This document shows, one piece after another, positions 7,686 through 17,502 of a stretch of 64,000 nt of DNA. The notes under the pieces were generated by a model. That model saw only the letters and a program-made list of their open reading frames with translations, searched no databases and had not been told where the DNA came from. How positions within the stretch are numbered: the first letter of the stretch is position 1; the number at the start of each line of letters is the position of its first letter. Position numbers and translations under genes: made by a program. The DNA is from Bradyrhizobium sp. 141. Its GTDB lineage: Bacteria; Pseudomonadota; Alphaproteobacteria; Rhizobiales; Xanthobacteraceae. The DNA lies in assembly GCF_023074055.1 (NCBI RefSeq), contig NZ_JADPKR010000113.1, forward strand, positions 41,611 to 105,610. Reading direction: 5' to 3'.

Positions 7686-8360
7686 CTACTCGTTCCGCGC
7701 GATTGCCGTCAGCTTGGTCATGTTCCGCAGCAGGATGCGGCCGCGCTGCAGATCCAGGATCGCTTCCTTGCGCCAGGCCTGCAGCTGGCGGTTGACGCTC
7801 TCGCGGGCGGCGCCGACAAAGACGCCGAGCTGCTCCTGCGAGATGTGCACCTCGGAGCCGAAATCGGCGGCGAGCGCGCAGAGCCGCCGCGCCAGGCGCA
7901 CCGGCAGCGGCTGCAGCATGGATTCCTCCATGCGCTCGCTCTGCCAGCGGATGCGCTGGCACAGCAGTGCGATGATCTTGATCGCGACCTTCGGCTCGCG
8001 TTCGAGGAAGCTGAGAAAATCTTCGCGCCGCAGCACGAACAATTCGCTGGCCTCGCCCGCGGTCGCATCCGCGGTGCGGTTCTGGCCATCCAGCACCGCG
8101 ACTTCGCCGAACAGGTCGCCCGGCCCCATGAAATTCAACGTCAGCCGGCTGCCGTCGGAGGCGCCGGTTTCGATGCGGACCTGGCCGCGGCGCACGCCGA
8201 ACAGCGCATCCCCGGGATCGCCCTTCTGGAACAGCACCTCGCCGTTCCCCAGATGCTGGGTGTGACAGAGGTTGGACAGCCGCTGAAGCTCGTCTGTACC
8301 GAGATCCGCGAACATCGCGTTCATCTTCAGGATGACCGCAAATTCGGCCTGCTTGCTCAT
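7686..8360 (-). CDS. Crp/Fnr-family transcriptional regulator
   Basis: 224 residues from the ATG at 8358-8360, chosen for the AAGGA eight bases upstream; a longer frame up to 8459 has no such signal. N-terminal cyclic-nucleotide-binding-like beta roll (GEVLFQKGDPGDALFGVRRG, GDLFGEVAVLDGQNRTA), long dimerisation helix, then a winged helix with HISQEQLGVFVGAARESVNRQL. The recognition helix carries the Arg-Glu...Arg pattern used by CRP to read TGTGA, and no FNR-type N-terminal cysteine cluster is present. The GEVAVLD...RTA phosphate-binding region suggests it may bind a nucleotide. A near-consensus CRP site lies 92 bp upstream of its start, pointing to autoregulation. A cyclase gene lies 2.5 kb away. 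Confidence 0.85.
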   Translation of the reverse strand: MSKQAEFAVILKMNAMFADLGTDELQRLSNLCHTQHLGNGEVLFQKGDPGDALFGVRRGQVRIETGASDGSRLTLNFMGPGDLFGEVAVLDGQNRTADATAGEASELFVLRREDFLSFLEREPKVAIKIIALLCQRIRWQSERMEESMLQPLPVRLARRLCALAADFGSEVHISQEQLGVFVGAARESVNRQLQAWRKEAILDLQRGRILLRNMTKLTAIARNE

Positions 8361-8451
8361 TTCAATGTCCTTGTGAACGTCCTGGTCAGCTTTCTTGGCA
8401 AATCGCTGGAAACCCTCAACATCAGGATCGCGTAAAACCGCGCCGGGGAAG

Positions 8452-8467
8452 TGTGTCATAAGTCACA
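8452..8467. promoter_or_regulatory. CRP-type operator upstream of the Crp/Fnr gene
   Basis: TGTGTCATAAGTCACA matches 9 of 10 positions of TGTGA-N6-TCACA. It sits in the divergent region between the Crp/Fnr gene and the AsmA gene, 92 bp from the former's start codon and 145 bp from the latter's. Confidence 0.55.
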
Positions 8468-8611
8468 TAATTTTGCAGCCCCCCTGACTATTTTTACGCG
8501 CTTGGAGCCGCTTCCCGTCCGGGGCTAAACTCCGGCGCAAAGCAAAGGATGGGTGCAAAGAACGGACATCTGCGGGATTCGACGCTGATTGTCTGTCGCT
8601 GGAAAGTCGAG

Positions 8612-10678
8612 ATGAGAGCAGTAAAATTCGCCGGCGTGGCTTTGGCCGCCGTCATCATCGTGATCGCACTCCTGCTGGTGGTCGGGATCCCCTCGGGCTT
8701 CCTGACCGCGACGATCGCCTCGCGCGTCGAGAGCGCCACCGGCTATCGTCTGTCGATCGACGGCACCACCAAGATCAGCCTGTGGCCGACGCTGAACGTC
8801 ACCCTGAACGACCTCACGCTTGCCGACCCCCGGGATCGTAGCGGCATCACGCGCCTGACGGTCGACAGCGTGCAGGCCGACATGTCGCTCTCCAGCGTGT
8901 GGTCGGGCCGCCCTGAGATCAGTGAGCTCGTCGTCACCCATCCCGTGCTCTACCAGCCGCTGCTGCGTGAGCGCCTGCCGAATGCGGGCATCTCGTCGAA
9001 GCCGGTCGCGCTCGACGTCGACGGCGCGTCCATCGACCGCGTCAAGGTCACCGACGGCGAAGTCGCATTCTCGCGCGTGCGCGATCGTGTCGAGGGCCGC
9101 ATCAGCGCCATCAACGCCGACGCGACCGTCGGCCGCGACCGCAAGGTCAACATCACCGGCACCGCGCGCGTCGGCGATCACCCGACCAAGTTCGACATCA
9201 AGGCGACCACGCCGGCGCCGCCGGCCGACCGGCCAACGATCCCGGTGGATTTCGCCATCGACATGCCCGATGTGCTGAAGTCTCAACTCACAGGTCATGC
9301 CGAGATGCGGCTGAGCGGCGATGTCGTGATGATCAACGGTGTGAATGGCAGGCTCGGCGACGGCACATTCAACGGTTGGGCTTCGGTCGACATTGCGAGC
9401 AAGCCCCTGGTCAAGGTCGATCTCGACTTCCAGCGGCTGGCGATTCCGCTGGCAAAATCGCCGGATGGCGCGGCCGGGCAACCCTGGAGCAATGCGCCGA
9501 TCGACGTGTCCGGACTCAACTATATCGATGCGCAGGTGAGGATTTCCGCGAACGAGGCCGTGATCGGCGATGCGCACATCGCGCCGCTGGCGCTCGATGG
9601 CAAGCTCGCCGGCGGCGTGCTGAAGGCCGGCACCGCCAATCTCGGCGCCTATGGCGGCCAGGTCTCGGGCGAGGTGATCCTGGATGCGACCACCGGCGCG
9701 CCGAGCTTTGCCATGCATTCCGACCTCGTCGGCGTGCGCGCGCTGCCGCTGCTTCAGGGCCTTGCCGAATTCGACCGCATCGACGGCAAGCTGCAGGCCA
9801 AGCTCGCCTTGCGCAGCGCGGGCACCAGCCAGCGCGCGCTGATGGCGAACATGCAGGGCACCGCCTTCGTCAATTTCCAGGACGGCGCCATCCGCGGCAT
9901 CAACGTCGCGCAGATGATCCGCTCGCTGACATCGGGCACGCTGTCCGGCTGGCAAGGAAACCAGGACCAAGGCCAGGAGCAGAGCACGGACCTGTCGCAG
10001 CTCTCGGCCTCCTTCCGCATCGACAAGGGTCAGGCGGTGACGACCGATCTCAATCTGATCGGGCCGCTGGTCCGCGTCACCGGCGCCGGCACCATCGCGC
10101 TCGACACCAAGATGATGGGGTTTCGCGTCGAGCCGAAGCTGGTGATGACGACTGAAGGTCAGGGCCGCGCCAACGAGCCGGTCGGCTTCGGCATTCCCGT
10201 GATGATCCAGGGCAGCTGGTCGCAGCCGCGGATCTATCCTGATATGGCCGGCATGCTGGACAATCCGGATGCCGCCTATGCCAAGCTGCGCGAGATGGGC
10301 AAGGGCCTGTTCGGCCCTGACGGCGCCGGGCTCGGCAACATTCTGGGCAGCCTTGGCCTCGGTGGCACCACCGCGCCGGGCGGCGGCAATGCGGCCGGCA
10401 ACGCCAATCCGCAAACCCAGCAGCCGGGCCAGAACAATCTGCTCGGCGGCCCGCTGGGGGAGGCGATCGGCAATTTGATTCAGCAGGGGCTTTCCAATGG
10501 CGCGGGAAGCAGCACTGGCACTGCACCGGGCACCGGCCGCAGCCGCAGCCTGCCGGCAACACCCTCCCCACCGTCCCCGCAGGCCTCGCCCGCCGCCCCG
10601 GCCCTCGAGGACCCGCCGGTCGCGCAGCAGGACAGTCAGCCAATGAACGACGTGCTGCGGCAACTCTTTAACCGGTGA
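8612..10678 (+). CDS. AsmA-family envelope protein
   Basis: 688 residues from ATG 8612, which places the membrane anchor at the very N-terminus (MRAVKFAGVALAAVIIVIALLLVV). The next segment, LTATIASRVESATGYRLSIDG followed by SLWPTLNVTLNDLTLADP, is the classic AsmA opening. The C-terminal AsmA-like domain is recognisable near 480-560 (MQGTAFVNFQDGAIRGINVAQMIRSL and the following DLSQLSASFRIDKGQ). The last 100 residues are Gly/Asn/Pro/Gln-rich and likely disordered. AsmA-like proteins are periplasm-spanning bridges linked to phospholipid transport and outer-membrane assembly. The gene stands alone on this strand. Confidence 0.85.
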   Translation: MRAVKFAGVALAAVIIVIALLLVVGIPSGFLTATIASRVESATGYRLSIDGTTKISLWPTLNVTLNDLTLADPRDRSGITRLTVDSVQADMSLSSVWSGRPEISELVVTHPVLYQPLLRERLPNAGISSKPVALDVDGASIDRVKVTDGEVAFSRVRDRVEGRISAINADATVGRDRKVNITGTARVGDHPTKFDIKATTPAPPADRPTIPVDFAIDMPDVLKSQLTGHAEMRLSGDVVMINGVNGRLGDGTFNGWASVDIASKPLVKVDLDFQRLAIPLAKSPDGAAGQPWSNAPIDVSGLNYIDAQVRISANEAVIGDAHIAPLALDGKLAGGVLKAGTANLGAYGGQVSGEVILDATTGAPSFAMHSDLVGVRALPLLQGLAEFDRIDGKLQAKLALRSAGTSQRALMANMQGTAFVNFQDGAIRGINVAQMIRSLTSGTLSGWQGNQDQGQEQSTDLSQLSASFRIDKGQAVTTDLNLIGPLVRVTGAGTIALDTKMMGFRVEPKLVMTTEGQGRANEPVGFGIPVMIQGSWSQPRIYPDMAGMLDNPDAAYAKLREMGKGLFGPDGAGLGNILGSLGLGGTTAPGGGNAAGNANPQTQQPGQNNLLGGPLGEAIGNLIQQGLSNGAGSSTGTAPGTGRSRSLPATPSPPSPQASPAAPALEDPPVAQQDSQPMNDVLRQLFNR

Positions 10679-10925
10679 TGGGTGGACGGGCGGGCTGAAC
10701 TCCACGGCAATCCCCTTACATCAGCCGCCCCGCCCCCGGCTTCCTCCGAACGGATGAGGCCGCGGCAATCAGTCCCCCCTCCACCCACCCCGACGTCCAC
10801 AGGGAGTAACCACGCCGGCCGGTCCCCCGCCGCGCGGCGGTCTTTTGGCCCAAATTGTGATAGAACGGCCCCGAAGGGCCTACGGCCCGCAGCGCCGGCG
10901 TCGATGGCGGCGCGAGAGGATCGGG

Positions 10926-13373
10926 ATGGCAGGAGCGAACGACAAGAGACGGTTTCTGCGCGAGGGCCTGTTCGCCAAATACGTCGTCTCCCTCGTCGGC
11001 CTTGTCGTGTTCGTCCTCGCCGTCAACGGCGCGATGGAGACCTGGATCTCCTACCGCGCCACCCGGACGCAGCTGACCGACGGCCTGGAGGACAAGGCGC
11101 AAGCGGCAGCCCGGCGGATCGAGCAGTCGATCTCGGAGCTCGATCGCCAGATCAGCTGGGTGACGCGGGCGAGCCAGGACACCCTCGAGAAGCGCCGCGC
11201 CGACTACGCATCGCTGCTGCACCAGGTCTCCGTCGTCAACCAGCTGTTCCAGCTCAATGGCGACGGCCGCGAGGTGCTGCGCGTCTCGCGCCAGTCGACC
11301 ACGACCGGCAGCAACGCCGACCTCTCCCGCGACATGCGCTTCACCGACACCGTCGCCCGCGGCGTCAGCTATGCGCCGGCCTGGTTCGCCGACCGGACGC
11401 CGTTGATGTCGATCTCGGTGGCGCATTCCGGCTTCAATGCCGGCGTCACCGTGGCGGAGATCGATCTCAGCTTCCTCTCCGACTTCCTGTCGGACGCGCA
11501 AGTCGGCAAGGCCGCCTTTGCCTATGTGGTCGATCCGCGCGGCCGCGTGCTGGCGACGTCGTCGAAAGGGCCCGATGTCGGCAAGGACCTGTCGAAGCTG
11601 CCGCAGGTTGCGGCCGCGATCGCGCCCGGCCACGAGCCCGACACCTCCGGCACCGACTTCAACGGCCATGCGGTGATGAGCGCCGCGAGCACCGTGCCGA
11701 AGCTCGGCTGGAGCGTGCTGTTCGAGCAGCCGACCACGCAGGCCCTGATGCCGATCCGCGACCAGCTGGTGCGCATCGCGCTTCTGATCGGGATGGGCCT
11801 GATGGTCGCGATCCTCGCCGGCACGCTGCTCGCGCGCCGCATGATCATCCCGATCACGGCGCTGCGCGACGGCGCACACAAGCTCGGCGAGGGCGATTTC
11901 AGCCACCGCATCGAAGTGCGCACCTCCGACGAGCTGGAAGATCTCGCCGGTCAGTTCAACCGCATGGCCGGGCAGATCCAGGAGACCTATTCGAACCTGG
12001 AGACCAAGGTCGATGAGCGCACGCGCGATCTCGCGCAGTCGATCAACGAGCTGAAGGTGCTGGAAGAGGTCGGCCGCGCCGTCGCCTCCTCGCTCGATCT
12101 CAACGCCGTGCTGCCGACGATCGCCGCGCGCGCGATCGAGATCACCCATGCCGATGCGGTGCTGATCTACGGCTTCGATGCCGAGAGGCGCCACTTCAAC
12201 CTGGTCGAGGCTGAAGGCATCGACAAATCCGCCGACGGCGCCCATGTCACCATCGACGAAGGCGAGAACATCCTGAGCGATGCCGCCGCCAGCGGCGAGC
12301 CGATCGCACTTCCCGATCTCGATCATGCCGCCGAGCAGCCGCTGCGCGAGGTCGCGATCGCGGCCGGCTTCCATTCGGTGCTGGTGGTGCCGCTGGTCGA
12401 CCAGCAGGGCACGCTCGGCTCGCTGGTGGTGCTGCGCCGCGCCGGCGGCGAGTTCGCTCCCAGCATCATCGGCCTGATGCGCACCTTCGCCAACCAGGCC
12501 GTGCTGGCGATGCGCAATGCGCGCCTGTTCACCGAGGTCGATCACAAGGGCCGCGAGCTGGAGGCGGCGAACGAAACCGTGCGCGACCAGGCCGACAAGC
12601 TCAAGCAGCAGACCGAGCAGCTCAAGGACTGGAACAAGTCGCTGGAGGAACGCGTCAAGACCCAGCTCGGCGAGATCGAGCGCATCCGCAAGCTCGAGCG
12701 CTTCCTGGCGCCGCAGGTGGCGCAGCTGATCGCCTCCTCCGACAGCCCCGAAGGGCTGCTCACCAGCCAGCGCCGCGAAGTGACCGTGGTGTTCTGCGAC
12801 CTGCGCGGCTTCACCGCGTTCACGGAAGCAACCGAGCCGGAAGAGGCGATGAACGTGCTGCGCGAATATCACGCCGCGCTCGGCAAGCTGATCTTCAAAT
12901 ACGAGGGCACGCTCGACAAATATGCCGGCGACGGCGTGATGATCCTGTTCAACGCGCCGATCCAGTTCGAGGACCACACCAAGCGCGCCGTGAAGATGGC
13001 GTTGGAAATGCGCGACACCATCGGCCCGCTGACCGAGCGCTGGCGCAACCGCGGGCACAGCCTCGGCTTCGGCATCGGCATTGCGGTCGGCTATGCCACG
13101 CTCGGCCAGGTCGGCTTCGAGCAGCGGCTGGAGTATGCCGCGATCGGCAGCGTCACCAACCTCGCCTCGCGCCTCTGCGGCGAGGCCAAGCCCAACCAGA
13201 TCGTGGTCAGCCGCCGCGTCTACGGCATCGTCGAGCCCTGGGCCGAGGCCCGCGCCCTCGACGATCTCCAGCTCAAGGGCTTCAATCATCCCGTGCTCGC
13301 CATGGAGATCCTGAGCTGGCGCGAGGAGGTGGAGAACGTGGTGGATGCCACGGCGGTGCGGATGCGGGGATAA
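10926..13373 (+). CDS. Membrane sensor adenylate/guanylate cyclase (class III) with HAMP and GAF
   Basis: 815 residues from ATG 10926 (GAGAGGA upstream). TM1 about 15-38, an extracytoplasmic Cache-like sensor to about 285, TM2 about 288-310, HAMP about 311-365, GAF about 390-535, a coiled coil (KGRELEAANETVRDQADKLK and on) and a C-terminal class III cyclase domain. Metal-binding Asp625 (VVFCDLRGF) and Asp669 (KYAGDGVM) are present, as is the purine-contacting Lys before YAGD. At the second base-specifying position, Asp/Thr in adenylate and Cys in guanylate cyclases, the motif reads EYAAIGSVTN with Ala, so substrate choice is uncertain. The product may feed the Crp/Fnr protein encoded nearby; that is inference. 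Confidence 0.85.
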   Translation: MAGANDKRRFLREGLFAKYVVSLVGLVVFVLAVNGAMETWISYRATRTQLTDGLEDKAQAAARRIEQSISELDRQISWVTRASQDTLEKRRADYASLLHQVSVVNQLFQLNGDGREVLRVSRQSTTTGSNADLSRDMRFTDTVARGVSYAPAWFADRTPLMSISVAHSGFNAGVTVAEIDLSFLSDFLSDAQVGKAAFAYVVDPRGRVLATSSKGPDVGKDLSKLPQVAAAIAPGHEPDTSGTDFNGHAVMSAASTVPKLGWSVLFEQPTTQALMPIRDQLVRIALLIGMGLMVAILAGTLLARRMIIPITALRDGAHKLGEGDFSHRIEVRTSDELEDLAGQFNRMAGQIQETYSNLETKVDERTRDLAQSINELKVLEEVGRAVASSLDLNAVLPTIAARAIEITHADAVLIYGFDAERRHFNLVEAEGIDKSADGAHVTIDEGENILSDAAASGEPIALPDLDHAAEQPLREVAIAAGFHSVLVVPLVDQQGTLGSLVVLRRAGGEFAPSIIGLMRTFANQAVLAMRNARLFTEVDHKGRELEAANETVRDQADKLKQQTEQLKDWNKSLEERVKTQLGEIERIRKLERFLAPQVAQLIASSDSPEGLLTSQRREVTVVFCDLRGFTAFTEATEPEEAMNVLREYHAALGKLIFKYEGTLDKYAGDGVMILFNAPIQFEDHTKRAVKMALEMRDTIGPLTERWRNRGHSLGFGIGIAVGYATLGQVGFEQRLEYAAIGSVTNLASRLCGEAKPNQIVVSRRVYGIVEPWAEARALDDLQLKGFNHPVLAMEILSWREEVENVVDATAVRMRG

Positions 13374-13596
13374 GCGAGCCAAACAAAAACTGAAAAACAA
13401 CCCCATGCACAGTAGGCGGGGGCTTTGAGATCAATGAGTTACGAGGGGTGACCAGACGCAGGGTTGCAAGGCCCTTTGACACGTCGGGCAAAACACCAGC
13501 AGAATAGCACCACCCCGCCTCCCCCCGAACCACATCCCACCTCCCCGCGACTAACCCTCGCCTCAACGGCGAGGCGACTCTGATCGGAGACGACCC

Positions 13597-14460
13597 GTGG
13601 CGTTTGCCTTGCCTTCGCGTGCTTATGATTTGCAGATGCTGGATCGGCCCGCCGACCGGGCGCGCGATCACGGCTGGGTCTACGGGCTGCCGCCGGGTAT
13701 CACGTCCGAGCAATGGCCGCTCGATCCGGTCACAGGCTATCCGCTGATGCACGGTTTTACGCTGCTGCTGCCGGAAGACTATCGCGTACATGGCGAGGAC
13801 ATCGTCGCGGTGTCGTTCTTCGCCACCCCGGCTGATCACACTGACGGCGGCGCGACCGACACCCCCGAGATCCGCGAGGCGGTGCTGGCGCGGCCATCGC
13901 ATCCACGTCTGTCGCGCATGACGGACATCCTCGACTACGAATATGCTGCGCTGTTGCTGACTAGGAGCGAGTACGAAGGCGCGTTCGCGACGCCGCCGGC
14001 ACCGCTTGCGCTTGCGACGGCGGAGCGGCCGCGCTGGCTCGATGTCGGCGGCGCCAGCGCTTTCTACGGGGCTGCCCCGCCCTTCGCGCAGAAGATGTTC
14101 GCGGGCCCTCCGCGCGCCGATCTGACAGCGAACCTCGGAATCGCCTTGATGCCGCGCGCGAGCGATCCCAACGCCGGAAAGCCCCCGCAGGACCCGCACT
14201 TCCCGCGCAACCCGCCGAGCGACTATCAGTCCTACTACTATTTTGACGGCGTCCCGAGCCCCGAGAATTACCGCCTGCACGACTGGGGCAAGGACCACGC
14301 CCACAACCATCTCGGCGGCACCATGCGGCCCTGCCAGGCGGTGCCGGAGATGAGCCCGTTCTACATCGAGTTCGAGGAATATTTCGGCGGCTATAATTTC
14401 GGCACCGGCAACGCGCAGCTCGACTTCAGGGACATGAAGTTCGACTGGGCGTGCGGATAG
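13597..14460 (+). CDS. Conserved hypothetical protein
   Basis: 287 residues, soluble, no signal peptide or membrane segment. The N-terminal half contains HGWVYGLPPGITSEQWPLDP and GYPLMHGFTLLLPEDYR; the C-terminal third contains HAHNHLGGTMRPCQAVP and ends in an aromatic, Gly-rich stretch FGGYNFGTGNAQLDF. The WP-D-x-x-G-x-P and GG...Q pattern vaguely recalls the YwqG/DUF1963 fold, but the resemblance is weak and no function is proposed. It is a monocistronic gene followed by a repeat that can fold as a terminator. Codon use is like its neighbours. Confidence 0.65.
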   Translation: MAFALPSRAYDLQMLDRPADRARDHGWVYGLPPGITSEQWPLDPVTGYPLMHGFTLLLPEDYRVHGEDIVAVSFFATPADHTDGGATDTPEIREAVLARPSHPRLSRMTDILDYEYAALLLTRSEYEGAFATPPAPLALATAERPRWLDVGGASAFYGAAPPFAQKMFAGPPRADLTANLGIALMPRASDPNAGKPPQDPHFPRNPPSDYQSYYYFDGVPSPENYRLHDWGKDHAHNHLGGTMRPCQAVPEMSPFYIEFEEYFGGYNFGTGNAQLDFRDMKFDWACG

Positions 14461-14463
14461 CCT

Positions 14464-14563
14464 AAAGCGCGATGCGATTAGGATGAATCGCCATCGCGCT
14501 TTGGGTTGTTGTTTAAGCATGATCTTTTCGGAAAACCGCTGCGCACTTTTCCGGATCATGCTT
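14464..14563. repeat. Double-hairpin rhizobial intergenic repeat
   Basis: Two successive inverted repeats: AAAGCGCGATG (14464-14474) with CATCGCGCTTT (14492-14502), then AAGCATGATC (14515-14524) with GATCATGCTT (14554-14563) enclosing CGGAAAA...TTTTCCG. This composite element is frequent between genes in Bradyrhizobium and relatives. Its first arm recurs in the perfect palindrome at 33703-33734. It probably also ends transcription of the gene before it. Confidence 0.7.
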
Positions 14564-14691
14564 TAGGGATCAATGGGCGCGCTCCACAGCGCGTCATCCC
14601 ATCGTCATCTCCTCCCGATACCGCTCTCGTCCCACACGCATTTCGGGACGCCGGCCGGCGTCGCATTTCCAGGGCACGTCAGGGAGGGATC

Positions 14692-17442
14692 ATGGCTTCG
14701 TTCACCGTGGCAAGCGGCTCCATCGTCACGTCCGCAAAGACCGTCGGCAACACAGATACCGGCCTCATCGAGGCGGGCGGCACCCTGTCTGGCGCCACCG
14801 ACATCACCTGGACCGGCGCCGCGGCCGGGCAGACCGTGGTGATCGACAATGCCGGAACCATCACCGCGACCAAGCGCGGCATCGATACCAGCGGCTCGTT
14901 CACATCAGGCAGTCTCGCCTTCACCAACGAGGCCGGCGCAAAGCTCCTCGCAGGCGATGACGCATTCCGCATCAACACCGCGCTTTCGGGCGGCACGATT
15001 ACAGTCGACAATTCCGGCACCGTCGTATCAGGCACGGTGGACGCGAACGGCAACATTGTCGCGGGCTCCAGCGGGCAGGCCCTCGACTTCGCCGCGATCG
15101 TCTCGGCAAGCCAGACGGTCAACATCACCAATCACACCGGCGCGCTGATCGGCGCCTCCGGCAATGATGCGATCCGCCCCGGCGCCGGCATCATCACCAT
15201 CAGCAATGACGGGCTGATCGACGCGACCGCCTCGGCGAGCCGTGCGATCAACCTCAACGCCGCCAATCTCACCAACATCACTTCGTTCACGCTGAACAAT
15301 GGGCAGGACGGCGTGATCCAGTCGCAGGGCGATGCAGTGCGCATCACCGCGGCGACGCTGACCACGACGGCGACCTATTCGGTCACCGTCGACAATGCCG
15401 GCACCATCCAGTCGACGGGGTCGGGATCCAGCAATGGGCAGGCGATCGACTTCACCGACCTGGCTTCGACCAGCGGCACCATCCACCTCACGAACCAGGC
15501 CACCGGCGTGATCAAGGCCGCGGACGCGGACGCGATCCGCGGCGGCGTCGACATGGTGATCGACAATTACGGCAAGGTCTTCGGCGGCAATGCCAGCGGC
15601 GACACCAATGACGGCATCGACTTCCAGGGCAATGCCGGTGGCGTCGTCCACAACCATGCCGGCGCCACCATCGAGGGCACGCGTCATGGCATCACCGGCG
15701 ATGCGCCGATCGCGATCAGCAACGATGCCGGCGGCAGCATCATCGGCGATGCCGGCTCCGGCATCAACATGGACACCGCGAGCACGACCACCACGACGAT
15801 CCTCAATGCCGGCCTCATCACCGGACATGCGGACGGCACCAGCGACGGCGACGGCATCGACGTCGACGGCCTGATCGCGCTGACCAATTCCGGTGCGATC
15901 ACCACGACGGGCCACAGCGACGGCATCCTCGCCGAGGCGATCACGATCGGCGGTGGCAGCATCACGAATTACGGCACGATCGACAGCGTCGAGCGAGCCG
16001 TCACGGTCGACGATTCCAATCTCGGCAACGCCTTTGCGCCGACGACAATCTATAACGAAGGCACGATCCGCGGCGGCAACGGGGAGGCGATCTCAATCAC
16101 CGACACCTATGCCGACATTCTCACCAACAAGGGCCTGATCGACGGCAGCGTCGCGCTCGGCGGCGGCGGCGACATCGTGAACGTCTACACCGGCGCGCTC
16201 TTCACCGCGGCGATCGACGGCGGCGACGGCACCGATACGTTCAACCTCGCCGGCACCGGCTCCGGCACGCTGGCGCATGCGGTGAATTTCGAGCTGCTCG
16301 GCGTGCAGGGCGGCAATTGGAGCGTCACCGATGCCGCGACCTTCGTCTCCGGCATCACGATCGATGCGGGCGCCAGGCTTGCGATCGCCGACGGCGGCTC
16401 GCTCGCGGGCAACGTCACCGACAACGGCGTCTTCGCGTCCACTCATTCCGACGTCTTCGTGTTCAACGCCACGATCTCCGGCAGCGGCGCCTTCGACCAG
16501 GCCGGCACCGGCACCACGGTGCTGAGCCAGAGCAACAGCTATACCGGCGGCACCACGCTGCATGCCGGTACGCTGGAGCTGGCGGCGCGCGATGCCGCCG
16601 GTACCGGCGCCATCACCTTCGAGAACGGCGCGCAGACGCTGAAGATCGACAAGGCGGCGCTCGACCACGGCCATCTCGACAACACCATCGAAGGCTTTGG
16701 CGTTGGCGACACCATCGATCTCGCCGGCATCGGCAAGGCCACGCAGGCGACGCTGTCGGCCGACAACGTCCTCACCATCACCGGCGGCAAGGCCGGCGCC
16801 GTCACGCTGCAGCTCGACTCGCACGCCTATGCCTCGGGGCTGAACTTCCAGCTGTCTTCCGACGGCAATGGCGGCACCAAGATCACTGCCGTCGCCGACA
16901 ATCTGGTCGAGGGCAATGACGGCAACAATCTGCTGATCGCAAAGCTGTTCAGCCCGGTCGGCAGCTTCCTCGACGGCAAGGGCGGCAACGACATCCTGAT
17001 CGGCGGCCTGCATTCCGACGTACTCAACGGCGGCGCCGGCAACGACCTGCTCTACGCCGGCGCCGGTGCGGATCAGTTCCGCTTCAACGGCACCGACCAG
17101 GCAGCCGGGCTGCGCGCCACCGACACGGTGTTCGACCTCAACTTTGGCAAGGGCGATGCGCTGGTGTTCTACGACTACGAGGCCGGCACCTTTGCCTCAT
17201 CCGGCGCGCATCCCGCGACCGTGCTCGACACCGGCGAGGGTTTTGGCTCCGGCACGGTGGTGAAGTCGATGGCCGCGCTGGTCGATCTCGTCAAGGATTC
17301 GGCCGACGTCACCGCCCACCGCGGCGGCGCCAACGACCTCGTGATCGACATCAGCCAGAGCAACGGCAGCCACGAGACGGTCGTGCTCGATCATCAATGG
17401 CAGGCCTATTCGCTGGCATCTAGCGGGCATTTCTTCAGCTGA
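14692..17442 (+). CDS. Secreted beta-strand-repeat protein with RTX calcium-binding C-terminus
   Basis: 916 residues from ATG 14692 (GGGAGG upstream). The composition is Gly/Ala/Thr/Asn/Asp-rich with almost no Cys or Met and no N-terminal signal peptide, typical of type I secretion substrates. Residues 1-560 are repeated short strands of the type xxTNxGxIxGxxDGI, suggesting a beta-helix. One autotransporter-type PATR unit follows (TTVLSQSNSYTGGTTLHAGTLEL region, about 610). Near 755-790 are RTX nonapeptides (GGKGGNDILIGG, LNGGAGNDLLYAG), which bind calcium. The C-terminus has the hydrophobic HQWQAYSLASSGHFFS tail expected of an uncleaved secretion signal. It is likely an adhesin or surface protein; no T1SS exporter genes are adjacent. 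Confidence 0.8.
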   Translation: MASFTVASGSIVTSAKTVGNTDTGLIEAGGTLSGATDITWTGAAAGQTVVIDNAGTITATKRGIDTSGSFTSGSLAFTNEAGAKLLAGDDAFRINTALSGGTITVDNSGTVVSGTVDANGNIVAGSSGQALDFAAIVSASQTVNITNHTGALIGASGNDAIRPGAGIITISNDGLIDATASASRAINLNAANLTNITSFTLNNGQDGVIQSQGDAVRITAATLTTTATYSVTVDNAGTIQSTGSGSSNGQAIDFTDLASTSGTIHLTNQATGVIKAADADAIRGGVDMVIDNYGKVFGGNASGDTNDGIDFQGNAGGVVHNHAGATIEGTRHGITGDAPIAISNDAGGSIIGDAGSGINMDTASTTTTTILNAGLITGHADGTSDGDGIDVDGLIALTNSGAITTTGHSDGILAEAITIGGGSITNYGTIDSVERAVTVDDSNLGNAFAPTTIYNEGTIRGGNGEAISITDTYADILTNKGLIDGSVALGGGGDIVNVYTGALFTAAIDGGDGTDTFNLAGTGSGTLAHAVNFELLGVQGGNWSVTDAATFVSGITIDAGARLAIADGGSLAGNVTDNGVFASTHSDVFVFNATISGSGAFDQAGTGTTVLSQSNSYTGGTTLHAGTLELAARDAAGTGAITFENGAQTLKIDKAALDHGHLDNTIEGFGVGDTIDLAGIGKATQATLSADNVLTITGGKAGAVTLQLDSHAYASGLNFQLSSDGNGGTKITAVADNLVEGNDGNNLLIAKLFSPVGSFLDGKGGNDILIGGLHSDVLNGGAGNDLLYAGAGADQFRFNGTDQAAGLRATDTVFDLNFGKGDALVFYDYEAGTFASSGAHPATVLDTGEGFGSGTVVKSMAALVDLVKDSADVTAHRGGANDLVIDISQSNGSHETVVLDHQWQAYSLASSGHFFS

Positions 17443-17502
17443 GATCCGACCCGACCGGCGCGCGTGCAAGCGCGCTCCGGTCACCTCATTTCGAGCAGTT
17501 GC

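Noticed and set aside
10716..13406. Long reverse-strand frame opposite the cyclase gene
   Set aside because: Shadow of the cyclase coding sequence; no domain, Leu/Arg/His-rich composition.
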